A stretch of 64,000 nucleotides of DNA from Atherix ibis (lineage: Eukaryota > Arthropoda > Insecta > Diptera > Athericidae), in the NCBI GenBank assembly GCA_958298945.1, contig CATQJD010000135.1, positions 1 to 64,000 on the forward strand. The letters run 5' to 3'. The notes beneath the pieces were generated by a model, which saw only the letters and a list, made by a program, of their open reading frames with translations, was not told the origin of the DNA and did no database searches. Shown piece by piece: positions 27,060-41,438 of the stretch (positions are counted from its first letter, which is position 1; each line of letters begins with the position of its first letter). Made by a program: the position numbers and the translations under genes.

Positions 27060-30000
27060 TAACTTATATGGTAAATTTTAATATGGAGAATTTCTTATTG
27101 AATATTCCTAATATGGAAAATTTATTATAGAATATTTCTTATATGGAAAATGTTTATGTGGAGAATTTCTCATAGAATTTTTCTTATATAGAAAATTTCT
27201 TATAGAAAATTTTTGATATGGACAATTTCTTATAGAAAATTTTTTATATGGAAAATTTCTTATATTATATGGAAAATTTATTATAGAAAATTTCTTATAT
27301 GGAAAATTTCTTATACAAAATTTCTGATATGGCAATTTGGATTAATTCATACAAAAAATAACTTATATGCTAAATTTTAATATGGAGAATTTCTTATTGA
27401 ACATTCCTAATACGGAAAATTTATTATAGAATATTTCTTATATGGAAAATATTTATGTGGAGAATTTCTCATAGAATTTTTCTTATCTGGAAAATTTCTT
27501 ATAGAAAATTTTTGATATGGACAATTTCTTATAGAAAATTTTTTATATGGAAAATTTCTTATATTATATGGAAAATTTCTTATATTATATGGAAAATTTA
27601 TTATAGAAAATTTCTTATATGGAAAATTTCTTATACAAAATTTCTGATATGGCAATTTAGATAAATTCATACAAAAAATGACTTATATGCTAAATTTTAA
27701 TATGGAGAATTTCTTATTGAACATTCCTAATATGGAAAATTTATTATAAAATATTTCTTATATGGAAAATATTTATGTGGAGAATTTCTCATAGAATTTT
27801 TCTTATCTGGAAAATTTCTTATAGAAAATTTTTGATATGGACAATTTCTTATAGAAAATTTTTTATATGGAAAATTTCTTATATTATATGGAAAATTTAT
27901 TATAGAAAATTTCTTATATGGAAAATTTCTTATACAAAATTTCTGATATGGCAATTTGGATTAATTCATACAAAAAATAACTTATATGGTAAATTTTAAT
28001 ATGGAGAATTTCTTATTGAACATTCCTAATATGGAAAATTTATTATAGAATATTTCTTATATGGAAAATATTTATGTGGAGAATTTCTCATAGAATTTTT
28101 CTTATCTGGAAAATTTCTTATAGAAAATTTTTGATATGGACAATTTCTTATATAAAATTTTTTATATGGAAAATTTCTTATATTATATGGAAAATTTATT
28201 ATAGAAAATTTCTTATATGGAAAATTTCGTATACAAAATTTCTTATATGGCAATTTGGATAAATTCATACAGAAAATAACTTATATAGTAAATTTTAATA
28301 TGGAGAATTTCTTATTGAATATTCCTAATATAGAAAATTTATTATAGAATATTTCTTATATGGAAAATGTTTATGTGTAGAATTTCTCATAGAATTTGCT
28401 TGTATGGAAAATTTCTTATACAAAATTTCTTATATGGAAAATTTCTTATAGAAAATTTCTTATATGGAAAATTTCTTATATTATTTGGAAAATTTATTAT
28501 AAAAAATTTCTTATATGGAAAATTTCTTATACAAAATTTCTTATATGGCAATTTATTATAGAAAATTTCTTATATGGAAAATTTCTTATATGGAAAATTT
28601 CTTACAGAAAATTTCTTATATGGGAAATTTCTTATAGAAAATTTCTTATATGGAAAATTTCTTATAGAAAATTTCTTATATGGAAAATGTCTTATAGAAA
28701 ATTTCTTATATGGAAAATTTCCTATAGAAAATTTCTTATGTGGTAAATTTCTTATAGAAAATTTTTGACATGGACAATTTCTTATAGAAAATTTTTTATA
28801 TGGAAAATTTCTTATATTATATGGAAAATTTATTATAGAAAATTTCTTATATGGAAAATTTCTTATACAAAATTTCTTATATGGCAATTTGGATAAATTC
28901 ATACAGAAAATAACTTATATGGTAAATTTTAATATGGAGAATTTCTTATTGAATATTCCTATTATGGAAAATTGATTATAGAATATTTCTTATATGGAAA
29001 ATGTTTATGTGTAGAATTTCTCATAGAATTTTTCTTATATGGAAAATTTCTTATAGAAAATTTTTTATATGGAAAATTGCTAATAGAACATTTTTTATAT
29101 GGAAAATTTCTAATAGAACATTTCTTATATGGAAAATTTCTTATAGAAAATTTCTTATATGGAAAATTCTTATATGGAAAATTTATTATAGAAAATCCCT
29201 TATATGGAAAATTTCTTTTAGAAAATTTCTTATATGGTAAATTTTAATATGGAGAATTTCTTATTGAATATTCCTAATATGGAAAATTTATTATAGAAAA
29301 TTTTTGATATGGACAATTTCTTATAAAAAATTTTTTATATGGAAAATTTCTTATATTATATGGAAAATTTATTATAGAAAATTTTTTATATGGAAAATTT
29401 CTTATACAAAATTTCTGATATGGCAATTTAGATAAATTCATACAAAAAATAACTTATATGCTAAATTTTAATATGGAGAATTTCTTATTGAACATTCCTA
29501 ATATGGAAAATTTATTATAAAATATTTCTTATATGGAAAATATTTATGTGGAGAATTTCTCATAGAATTTTTCTTATCTGGAAAATTTCTTATAGAAAAT
29601 TTTTGATATGGACAATTTCTTATAGAAAATTTTTTATATGGAAAATTTCTTATATTATATGGAAAATTTATTATAGAAAATTTCTTATATGGAAAATTTC
29701 TTATACAAAATTTCTTATATGGCAATTTGGATAAATTCATACAGAAAATAACTTATATGGTAAATTTTAATATGGAGAATTTCTTATTGAATATTCCTAA
29801 TATGGAAAATTTATTATAGAATATTTCTTATATGGAAAATGTTTATGTGTAGAATTTCTCATAGAATTTTTCTTGTATGGAAAATTTCTTATAGAAAATT
29901 TCTTATATGGGAATTTATTATAGAAAATTCCTTATATGGAAAATTTCTTATATAAAATTTCTTATATGGAAAATTTCTTATAGAAAATTTCTTATATGGT

Positions 30001-30600
30001 AAATTTTAATATGGAAAATTTCTTATTGAATATTCCTAATATGGAAAATTTATTATAGAAAATTTTTGATATGGACAATTTCTTATAGAAAATTTTTTAT
30101 ATGGAAAATTTCTTATATTATATGGAAAATTTATTATAGAAAATTTCTTATATGGAAAATTTCTTATACAAAATTTCTGATATGGCAATTTAGATAAATT
30201 CATACAAAAAATAACTTATATGCTAAATTTTAATATGGAGAATTTCTTATTGAACATTCCTAATATGGAAAATTTATTATAAAATATTTCTTATATGGAA
30301 AATATTTATTTGGAGAATTTCTCATAGAATTTTTCTTATCTGGAAAATTTCTTATAGAAAATTTTTGATATGGACAATTTCTTATAGAAAATTTTTTATA
30401 TAGAAAATTTCTTATATTATATGGAAAATTTATTATAGAAAATTTCTTATATGGAAAATTTCTTATACAAAATTTCTTATATGGCAATTTGGATAAATTC
30501 ATACAGAAAATAACTTATATAGTAAATTTTAATATGGAGAATTTCTTATTGAATATTCCTAATATGGAAAATTTATTATAGAATATTTCTTATATGGAAA
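27060..30600. repeat. Hub-dense stretch 2 (~300-bp modules)
   Basis: Hubs at about 27037, 27340, 27658, 27957 and 28255 are spaced 303, 318, 299 and 298 bp. They share the variants TTGAACATTCC, AATATTTATGTGG and CTTATCTGG. Further hubs lie near 28888, 29428, 29727, 30190 and 30489. The extra ~20 bp in the 318-bp unit is a doubled TTATATTATATGG element. This is a true tandem of hub modules rather than dimers. Confidence 0.8.
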
Positions 30601-30719
30601 ATGTTTATGTGTAGAATTTCTCATAGAATTTTTCTTGTATGGAAAATTTCTTATACAAAATTTCTTATATGGGAATTTATTATAGAAAATTTCTTATATG
30701 GAAAATTTCTTATAGAAAA

Positions 30720-31190
30720 TTTCTTTTATGTAAAAATCTTATAGAAAATTTCTAATATGGAAAATTTCTTCTACAAAATTCCGTATATAGAAAATTTCTT
30801 ATATGGAAAATTTCTTACATTTTTAATTTCTTATAGAAAATTTCTTTTATGTAAAAATCTTATAGAAAATTTCTAATATGGAAAATTTCTTATACAAAAT
30901 TTCTTATATGGGAATTTATTATAGAAAATTTCTTATATGGAAAATTTCTTATAGAAAATTTCTTTTATGTAAAAATCTTATAGAAAATTTCTAATATGGA
31001 AAATTTCTTCTACAAAATTCCGTATATAGAAAATTTCTTATATGGAAAATTTCTTACATTTTTAATTTCTTATAGAAAATTTCTTTTATGTAAAAATCTT
31101 ATAGAAAATTTCTAATATGGAAAATTTCTTCTACAAAATTCCGTATATAGAAAATTTCTTATATGGAAAATTTCTTACATTTTTAATTTC
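30720..31190. repeat. ACATTTTTAATTTC / TATGTAAAAATC module
   Basis: A distinctive pair of elements, CTTTTATGTAAAAATC and TTACATTTTTAATTTC, with TTCTACAAAATTCCGTATAT between them. TTCTACAAAATTCC starts near 30768, 31008 and 31128, so the module steps by 240 and 120 bp. Confidence 0.8.
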
Positions 31191-33719
31191 TTATAGAAAA
31201 TTTCTAATTAGGAAAATTTCTTATCGAAAATTTCCTATATGGAACAATTCTTATAGAAAATTTCTTATATGGAAAATTTCTTATAGAAAATTTCTTATAT
31301 GGAAAATTTCTTATAGAAAATTTCTTATATGGAAAATTTCTTATAGAAAATTTCTTATATGGAAAATTCCTTATACAAAATTTCTTATATGGAAAATTTC
31401 CTATAGAAAATTTCTTATATGGAAAATTTCTTATAGAAAATATCTTATATGGAAAATTTCTTATAGAAAATTTCTTATATGGAAAATTTCCTATAGAAAA
31501 TTTCTTATATGGTAAATTTCTTATAGAAAATTTCTTATATGGAAAATTTCTTCAACGGATAAATTCATACAAAAAATAACTTATATGGTAACTTTTAATA
31601 TGGAGAATTTCTTATTGAATATTCCTAATATGGAAAATTTATTATAGAATTTTTCTTATATGGAAAATGTTTATATGGAGAATTTCTCATAGAATTTTTC
31701 TTATATGGAAAATTTCTTATAGAAAATTTTTGATATAGAAAATTTCTTATATTATATGGAAAATTTATTATAGAAAATTTCTTATATGGAAAATTTCTTA
31801 TACAAAATTTCTTATATGGCAATTTGGATAAATTCATACAGAAAATAACTTATATGGTAAATTTTAATATGGAGAATTTCTTATTGAATATTCCTAATAT
31901 GGAAAATTTATTATAGAATATTTCTTATATGGAAAATGTTTATGTGTAGAATTTCTCATAGAATTTTTCTTGTATGGAAAATTTCTTATACAAAATTTCT
32001 TATATGGGAATTTATTATAGAAAATTTCTTATATGGAAAATTTCTTATAGAAAATTTCTTTTATGTAAAAATCTTATAGAAAATTTCTAATATGGAAAAT
32101 TTCTTCTACAAAATTCCGTATATAGAAAATTTCTTATATGGAAAATTTCTTACATTTTTAATTTCTTATAGAAAATTTCTTATATGGAAAATTTCTTATA
32201 GAAAATTTGTAATAAGGAAAATTTCTTATCGAAAATTTCCTATATGGAACAATTCTTATAGAAAATTTCTTATATGGAAAATTTCGTATAGAAAATTTCT
32301 TATATGGTAAATTTCTTATAGAAAATTTCTTATATGGAAAATTCCTTATACAAAATTTCTTATATGGAAAATTTCCTATAGAAAATTTGTTATATGGAAA
32401 ATTTCTTATAGAAAATATCTTATATGGAAAATTTCTTATAGAAAATTTCTTATATGGAAAATTTCCTATAGAAAATTTCTTATATGGTAAATTTCTTATA
32501 GAAAATTTCTTATATGGAAAATTTCTTGAACGGATAAATTCATACAAAAAATAACTTATATGGTAACTTTTAATATGGAGAATTTCTTATTGAATATTCC
32601 TAATATGGAAAATTTATTATAGAATTTTTCTTATATGGAAAATGTTTATATGGAGAATTTCTCATAGAATTTTTCTTATATGGAAAATTTCTTATAAAAA
32701 ATTTTTGATATGGACAATTTCTTATAGAAAATTTTTTATATGGAAAATTTCTTATAGAAAATTTCTAATAAGGAAAATTTCTTATCGAAAATTTCCTATA
32801 TGGAACAATTCTTATAGAAAATTTCTTATATGGAAAATTTATTATAGAAAATTTCTTATATGGAAAATTTCTTATACAATATTTCTTATATGGAAATTTG
32901 GATAAATTCATACAGAAAATAACTTATATGGTAAATTTTAATATGGAGAATTTCTTATTGAATATTCCTAATATGGAAAATTTATTATAGAATATTTCTT
33001 ATATGGAAAATGTTTATGTGTAGAATTTCTCATAGAATTTTTCTTGTATGGAAAATTTCTTATAGAAAATTTTTGATATGGACAATTTCTTATAGAAAAT
33101 TTTTTATATGGAAAATTTCTTATATTATATGGAAAATTTATTATAGAAAATTTCTTATATGGAAAATTTCTTATACAAAATTTCTGATATGGCAATTTAG
33201 ATAAATTCATACAAAAAATAACTTATATGCTAAATTTTAATATGGAGAATTTCTTATTGAACATTCCTAATATGGAAAATTTATTATAAAATATTTCTTA
33301 TATGGAAAATATTTATGTGGAGAATTTCTCATAGAATTTTTCTTATCTGGAAAATTTCTTATAGAAAATTTTTGATATGGACAATTTCTTATAGAAAATT
33401 TTTTATATAGAAAATTTCTTATATTATATGGAAAATTTATTATAGAAAATTTCTTATATGGAAAATTTCTTATACAAAATTTCTTATATGGCAATTTGGA
33501 TAAATTCATACAGAAAATAACTTATATAGTAAATTTTAATATGGAGAATTTCTTATTGAATATTCCTAATATGGAAAATTTATTATAGAATATTTCTTAT
33601 ATGGAAAATGTTTATGTGTAGAATTTCTCATAGAATTTTTCTTGTATGGAAAATTTCTTATACAAAATTTCTTATATGGGAATTTATTATAGAAAATTTC
33701 TTATATGGAAAATTTCTTA

Positions 33720-34200
33720 TAGAAAATTTCTTTTATGTAAAAATCTTATAGAAAATTTCTAATATGGAAAATTTCTTCTACAAAATTCCGTATATAGAAA
33801 ATTTCTTATATGGAAAATTTCTTACATTTTTAATTTCTTATAGAAAATTTCTTTTATGTAAAAATCTTATAGAAAATTTCTAATATGGAAAATTTCTTAT
33901 ACAAAATTTCTTATATGGGAATTTATTATAGAAAATTTCTTATATGGAAAATTTCTTATAGAAAATTTCTTTTATGTAAAAATCTTATAGAAAATTTCTA
34001 ATATGGAAAATTTCTTCTACAAAATTCCGTATATAGAAAATTTCTTATATGGAAAATTTCTTACATTTTTAATTTCTTATAGAAAATTTCTTTTATGTAA
34101 AAATCTTATAGAAAATTTCTAATATGGAAAATTTCTTCTACAAAATTCCGTATATAGAAAATTTCTTATATGGAAAATTTCTTACATTTTTAATTTCTTA
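33720..34200. repeat. ACATTTTTAATTTC module, second cluster
   Basis: The counterpart of the 30.7-31.2 kb cluster at offset 3007. TTCTACAAAATTCC starts near 33776, 34015 and 34135. A single copy also lies near 32105. Confidence 0.8.
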
Positions 34201-35235
34201 TAGAAAATTTCTAATAAGGAAAATTTCTTATCGAAAATTTCCTATATGGAACAATTCTTATAGAAAATTTCTTATATGGAAAATTTCTTATAGAAAATTT
34301 CTTATATGGAAAATTTCTTATAGAAAATTTCTTATATGGAAAATTTCTTATAGAAAATTTCTTATATGGAAAATTCCTTATACAAAATTTCTTATATGGA
34401 AAATTTCCTATAGAAAATTTCTTATATGGAAAATTTCTTATAGAAAATATCTTATATGGAAAATTTCTTATAGAAAATTTCTTATATGGAAAATTTCCTA
34501 TAGAAAATTTCTTATATGGTAAATTTCTTATAGAAAATTTCTTATATGGAAAATTTCTTGAACGGATAAATTCATACAAAAAATAACTTATATGGTAACT
34601 TTTAATATGGAGAATTTCTTATTGAATATTCCTAATATGGAAAATTTATTATAGAATTTTTCTTATATGGAAAATGTTTATATGGAGAATTTCTCATAGA
34701 ATTTTTCTTATATGGAAAATTTCTTATAAAAAATTTTTGATATGGACAATTTCTTATAGAAAATTTTTTATATGGAAAATTTCTTATAGAAAATTTCTAA
34801 TAAGGAAAATTTCTTATCGAAAATTTCCTATATGGAACAATTCTTATAGAAAATTTCTTATATGGAAAATTTATTATAGAAAATTTCTTATATGGAAAAT
34901 TTCTTATACAATATTTCTTATATGGAAATTTGGATAAATTCATACAGAAAATAACTTATATGGTAAATTTTAATATGGAGAATTTCTTATTGAATATTCC
35001 TAATATGGAAAATTGATTATAGAATATTTCTTATATGGAAAATGTTTATGTGTAGAATTTCTCATAGAATTTTTCTTGTATGGAAAATTTCTTAAAGAAA
35101 ATTTTTGAATGCAAAATTTCCTATAGAAAATTTTTTATATGGAAAATTTCTTATAGAACATTTTTTATATGGAAAATTTCTAATAGAACATTTTTTATAT
35201 GGAAAATTTCTAATAGAACATTTTTTTATTGGAAA

Positions 35236-38200
35236 ATTTCTTATAGAACATTTTTTATATGGAAAATTTCTTATAGAACATTTTTTATATGGAAAATTTC
35301 TTATAGAATATATTTTATATGGAAAATTTCTTCTCGAAATTATGTGGAAAATTTCTTATATGGAAAATTTCTTTTAGAAATGCCCTTATATGGAAAATTT
35401 CTTATAGAAAATTTCTTATATGGAAAATTTCTTATAGAAAATTTCTTATATGGAAAATTTCTTATAGAAAATTTCTTATATGGAAAATTTATTTTAGACA
35501 ATTTCTTATATGGAAAATTTATTTTAGACAATTTCTTATATGGAAAATTTATTATAGAAAATTCCTTATATGGAAAATTTCTTATAGAAAATTTCTTATA
35601 TGAAAAATTTCTTATAGAAAATTTCTTATATGGAAAATTTCTTATAGAAAATTTCTTATATGGAAAATTTCTTATAGAAAATTTCTTATATGGAAAATTT
35701 CTTATAGAAAATTTCTTATATGGAAAATTTCTTATAGAAAATTTCTTATATGGAAAATTTCTTATATTATTTGGAAAATTTATTATAGAAAATTTCTTAT
35801 ATGGAAAATTTCTTATACAAAATTTCTTATATGGCAATTTATTATAGAAAATTTCTTATATGGAAAATTTCTTATATGGAAAATTTCTTACAGAAAATTC
35901 TTATATGGGAAATTTCTTATAGAAAATTTCTTATATGGAAAATTTCTTATAGAAAATTTCTTTTATGTAAAAATCTTATAGAAAATTTCTAATAAGGAAA
36001 ATTTCTTATAGAAAATTTCTAATATGGAAAATTTCTTATCGAAAATTTCCTATATGGAACAATTCTTATAGAAAATTTCTTATATGGAAAATTTCTTATA
36101 GAAAATTTCTTATATGGAAAATTTCTTATAGAAAATTTCTTATATGGAAAATTCCTTATAGAAAATTTCTAATATGGAAAATTTCTTATAGAAAATTTCT
36201 TATATGGAAAATTTCTTATAGAAAATTTCTTATATGGAAAATTTCCTATAGAAAATTTCTTATATGGTAAATTTCTTATAGAAAATTTCTTATATGGAAA
36301 ATTTCTTATAGAAAATTTCTTATATGGAAAATTCCTTATAGAAAATTTCTAATATGGAAAATTTCTTATAGAAAATTTCTTATATGGAAAATTTCTTATA
36401 GAAAATTTCTTATATGGAAAATTTCTTATACAAAATTTCTTATATGGCAATTTGGATAAATTCATACAGAAAATAACTTATATGGTAAATTTTAATATGG
36501 AGAATTTCTTATTGAATATTCCTAATATGAAAAATTGATTATAGAATATATCTTATATGGAAAATGTTTATGTGTAGAATTTCTCATAGAATTTTTCTTG
36601 TATGGAAAATTTCTTATAGAAAATTTTTGATATGCAAAATTTCTAATAGAAAATATTTTATATGGAAAATTTCTTATAGAACATTTTTTATATGGAAAAT
36701 TTCTAATAGAACCTTTTTTATATGGAAAATTTCTAATAGAACATTTTTTATATGGAAAATTTCTTATAGAACATTTTTTATATGGAAAATTTCTTATAGA
36801 ATATATTTTATATGGAAAATTTCTTCTCGAAATTATGTGGAAAATTTCCTATATGGAAAATTTCTTTTAGAAATGCCCTTATATGGAAAATTTCTTATAA
36901 AAAATTTCTTATATGGAAAATTTCTTATAGAAAATTTCTTATATGGAAAATTTCTTATAGAAAATTTCTTATATGGAAAATTTCTTATAGAAAATTTCTT
37001 ATATGGAAAATTTATTTTAGAAAATTTCTTATAAGGAAAATTTATTATAGAAAATTCCTTATATGGAAAATTTCTTATAGAAAGTTTCTGATATGGAAAA
37101 TTTCTTATAGAAAATTTCTTATATGGAAAATTTCTTATAGAAAATTTCTTATATGGAAAATTTCTTATAGAAAATTTCTTATATGGAAAATTTCTTATAG
37201 AAATTTTCTTATATGGAAAATTTCTTATAGAAATTTTCTTATATGGAAAATTTCTTATAAAAAATTTCTTATATGGAAAATTTCTTATACAAAATTTCTT
37301 ATATGGCAATTTGGATAAATTCATACAGAAAATAACTTATATGGTTAATTTTAATATGGAGAATTTCTTATTGAATATTCCTAATATGGAAAATTGATTA
37401 TAGAATATTTCTTATATGGAAAATGTGTATGTGTAGAATTTCTCATAGAATTTTTCTTGTATGGAAAATTTCTTATAGAAAATTTTTGATATGCAAAATT
37501 TCTTAAAGAAAATTTTTTATATGGAAAATTTCTTATAGAACATTTTTTATATGGAAAATTTCTAATAGAACATTTTTTATATGGAAAATTGCTAATAGAA
37601 CATTTTTTATATGGAAAATTTCTTATAGAACATTTTTTATATGAAAAATTTCTTATAGAAAATTTCTTATATGGAAAATTTCTTATAGAAAATTTCTTAT
37701 ATGGAAAATTTCTTATAGAAAATTTCTTATATGGAAAATTTCTTATATGGAAAATTTCTTATATGGAAAATTTCTTATAGAACATTTTTTATATGGAAAA
37801 TTTCTTATAGAACATTTTTTATATGGAAAATTTCTTATAGAATATATTTTATATGGAAAATTTCTTCTCGAAATTATGTGGAAAATTTCTTATATGGAAA
37901 ATTTCTTTTAGAAATGCCCTTATATGGAAAATTTCTTATAGAAAATTTCTTATATGGAAAATTTTTTATAGAAAATTTCTTATATGGAAAATTTCTTATA
38001 GAAAATTTCTTATATGGAAAATTTATTTTAGACAATTTCTTATATGGAAAATTTATTTTAGACAATTTCTTATATGGAAAATTTATTATAGAAAATTCCT
38101 TATATGGAAAATTTCTTATAGAAAATTTCTTATATGAAAAATTTCTTATAGAAAATTTCTTATATGGAAAATTTCTTATAGAAAATTTCTTATATGGAAA

Positions 38201-40020
38201 ATTTCTTATAGAAAATTTCTTATATGGAAAATTTCTTATAGAAAATTTCTTATATGGAAAATTTCTTATAGAAAATTTCTTATATGGAAAATTTCTTATA
38301 TTATTTGGAAAATTTATTATAGAAAATTTCTTATATGGAAAATTTCTTATACAAAATTTCTTATATGGCAATTTATTATAGAAAATTTCTTATATGGAAA
38401 ATTTCTTATATGGAAAATTTCTTACAGAAAATTCTTATATGGGAAATTTCTTATAGAAAATTTCTTATATGGAAAATTTCTCATAGAAAATTTCTTTTAT
38501 GTAAAAATCTTATAGAAAATTTCTAATAAGGAAAATTTCTTATAGAAAATTTCTAATATGGAAAATTTCTTATCGAAAATTTCCTATATGGAACAATTCT
38601 TATAGAAAATTTCTTATATGGAAAATTTCTTATAGAAAATTTCTTATATGGAAAATTTCTTATAGAAAATTTCTTATATGGAAAATTCCTTATAGAAAAT
38701 TTCTAATATGGAAAATTTCTTATAGAAAATTTCTTATATGGAAAATTTCTTATAGAAAATTTCTTATATGGAAAATTTCCTTTAGAAAATTTCTTATATG
38801 GTAAATTTCTTATAGAAAATTTCTTATATGGAAAATTTCTTATAGAAAATTTCTTATATGGAAAATTCCTTATAGAAAATTTCTTATATGGAAAATTTCT
38901 TATAGAAAATTTCTTATATGGAAAATTTCTTATAGAAAATTTCTTATATGGAAAATTTATTATAGAAAATTTCTTATATGGAAAATTTCTTATACAAAAT
39001 TTCTTATATGGCAATTTGGATAAATTCATACAGAAAATAACTTATATGGTAAATTTTAATATGGAGAATTTCTTATTGAATATTCCTAATATGAAAAATT
39101 GATTATAGAATATTTCTTATATGGAAAATGTTTATGTGTAGAATTTCTCATAGAATTTTTCTTGTACGGAAAATTTCTTATAGAAAATTTTTGATATGCA
39201 AAATTTCTAATAGAAAATTTTTTATATGGAAAATTTCTAATAGAACATTTTTTATATGGAAAATTTCTAATAGAACCTTTTTTATATGGAAAATTTCTAA
39301 TAGAACATTTTTTATATGGAAAATTTCTTATAGAACATTTTTTATATGGAAAATTTCTTATAGAATATATTTTATATGGAAAATTTCTTCTCGAAATTAT
39401 GTGGAAAATTTCCTATATGGAAAATTTCTTTTAGAAATGCCCTTATATGGAAAATTTCTTATAAAAATTTCTTATATGGAAAATTTCTTATAGAAAATTT
39501 CTTATATGGAAAATTTCTTATAGAAAATTTCTTATATGGAAAATTTATTTTAGAAAATTTCTTATAAGGAAAATTTATTATAGAAAATTCCTTATATGGA
39601 AAATTTCTTATAGAAAGTTTCTTATATGGAAAATTTCTTATAGAAAATTTCTTATATGGAAAATTTCTTATAAAAAATTTCTTATATGGAAAATTTCTTA
39701 TACAAAATTTCTTATATGGCAATTTGGATAAATTCATACAGAAAATAAATTATATGGTTAATTTTAATATGGAGAATTTCTTATTGAATATTCCTAATAT
39801 GGAAAATTGATTATAGAATATTTCTTATATGGAATATGTGTATGTGTAGAATTTCTCATAGAATTTTTCTTGTATGGAAAATTTCTTATAGAAAATTTTT
39901 GATATGCAAAATTTCTTATAGAAAATTTTTTATATGGAAAATTTCTTATAGAACATTTTTTATATGGAAAATTTCTAATAGAACATTTTTTATATGGAAA
40001 ATTGCTAATAGAACATTTTT
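35236..40020. repeat. ~2.5-kb higher-order repeat, two copies
   Basis: Copy 1 (from ~35236) and copy 2 (from ~37770) run at an offset of 2534, which becomes 2564 after one extra dimer. They share the GCCC cassette (35382 and 37916; 36875 and 39439), TTATTTTAGACAATTTC, the TATTATTTGG element and TTCCTATATGGAACAATTC. Copy 2 then loses about five dimers. All length differences I could trace are 30-bp steps, give or take a base. Confidence 0.8.
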
Positions 40021-41015
40021 TATATGGAAAATTTCTTATAGAACATTTTTTATATGGAAAATTTCTTATAGAACATATTTTATATGGAAAATTTCTTCTC
40101 GAAATTATGTGGAAAATTTCTTATATGGAAAATTTCTTTTAGAAATGCCCTTATATGGAAAATTTCTTATAGAAAATTTCTTATATGGAAAATTTATTAT
40201 AGAAAATTCCTTATATGGAAAATTTCTTACAGAAAGTTTCTTATATGGAAAATTTCTTATAGAAAATTTCTTATATGGAAAATTTCTTATAGAAAATTTC
40301 TTATCTGGAAAATTTCTTATAGAAAATTTCTTATATGGAAAATTTCTTATAGAAAATTTCTTATATGGAAAATTTCTTATAGAAAATTTCTTATATGGAA
40401 AATTTATTTTAGAAAATTTCTTATAAGGAAAATTTATTATAGAAAATTCCTTATATGGAAAATTTCTTATAGAAAGTTTCTTATATGGAAAATTTCTTAT
40501 AGAAAATTTCTTATATGGAAAATTTCTTATAAAAAATTTCTTATATGGAAAATTTCTTATACAAAATTTCTTATATGGCAATTTGGATAAATTCATACAG
40601 AAAATAACTTATATGGTTAATTTTAATATGGAGAATTTCTTATTGAATATTCCTAATATGGAAAATTGATTATAGAATATTTCTTATATGGAATATGTAT
40701 ATGTGTAGAATTTCTCATAGAATTTTTCTTGTATGGAAAATTTCTTATAGAAAATTTTTGATATGCAAAATTTCTTATAGAAAATTTTTTATATGGAAAA
40801 TTTCTTATAGAACATTTTTTATATGGAAAATTTCTAATAGAACATTTTTTATATGGAAAATTGCTAATAGAACATTTTTTATATGGAAAATTTCTTATAG
40901 AACATTTTTTATATGGAAAATTTCTTATAGAACATATTTTATATGGAAAATTTCTTCTCGAAATTATGTGGAAAATTTCTTATATGGAAAATTTCTTTTA
41001 GAAATGCCCTTATAT
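35325..41015. repeat. GCCC cassettes, middle type (6 copies)
   Basis: GCCC starts at 35382, 36875, 37916, 39439, 40147 and 41006. The diagnostic form is TTCTTCTCGAAATTATGTGG, then GAAAATTTCTTTTAGAAATG, then CCCTTATATGG. Confidence 0.88.
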
Positions 41016-41438
41016 GGAAAATTTCTTATAGAAAATTTCTTATATGGAAAATTTATTATAGAAAATTCCTTATATGGAAAATTTCTTATAGAAAATTTCT
41101 TATATGGAAAATTTCTTATAGAAAATTTCTTATATGGAAAATTTCTTATAGAAAATTTCTTATATGGAAAATTTCTTATAGAAAATTTCTTATATGGAAA
41201 ATTTCTTATAGAAAATTTCTTATATGGAAAATTTCTTATAGAAAATTTCTTATATGGAAAATTTCTTATAGAAAATTTCTTATATGGAAAATTTCTTATA
41301 GAAAATTTCTTATATGGAAAATTTCTTATAGAAAATTTCTTATATGGAAAATTTCTTATAGAAAATTTCTTATATGGAAAATTTCTTATAGAAAATTTCT
41401 TATATGGAAAATTTCTTATAAAAAATTTCTTATATGGA
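39721..41438. repeat. Tandem duplication, period 859 bp
   Basis: The hub start AATTTGGATAAATTC is at 39721 and 40580, the variant GGAATATGT at 39832 and 40691, and the GCCC cassettes at 40147 and 41006: each pair is 859 bp apart. Both hubs carry ATGGTTAATTTT, otherwise seen only near 37341. Confidence 0.85.
41071..41420. repeat. Perfect dimer run
   Basis: About eleven consensus dimers in a row. It lies within the longest open stretch of the window (40695-42053, 452 codons), which is purely a satellite reading frame. Confidence 0.85.

Larger units (their letters stand above)
10312..27060. repeat. Subarray marked by GTGTTCTAAAT...T10 cassettes
   Basis: Satellite in which ten copies of a ~112-bp cassette occur, absent elsewhere in the window. 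Many units here also show a fixed order of variant monomers: AGACAATTTC, then ATCTGG dimers, then ATATGCAAAA dimers, then TTTCCAATAG, then a GAATGGATAAATTC hub. The number of ATATGCAAAA monomers per unit varies from 1 to 4. Large similar blocks lie at 12.3-14.3 kb and 25.3-27.1 kb, and at 20590-21290 and 23824-24524 (offset 3234). No gene is visible. Confidence 0.85.
30045..34742. repeat. Duplicated ~1.69-kb segment, 3007 bp apart
   Basis: 30045-31735 matches 33052-34742 with a constant offset of 3007, through two hubs, the ACATTTTTAATTTC module and an AACGGATAAATTC hub. The matches end where the first copy reads GATATAGAAAATTTC and the second GATATGGACAATTTC. The interval between holds a partial third version (31.9-32.95 kb) that matches 34.0-34.98 kb at offset 2032. 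Confidence 0.8.
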
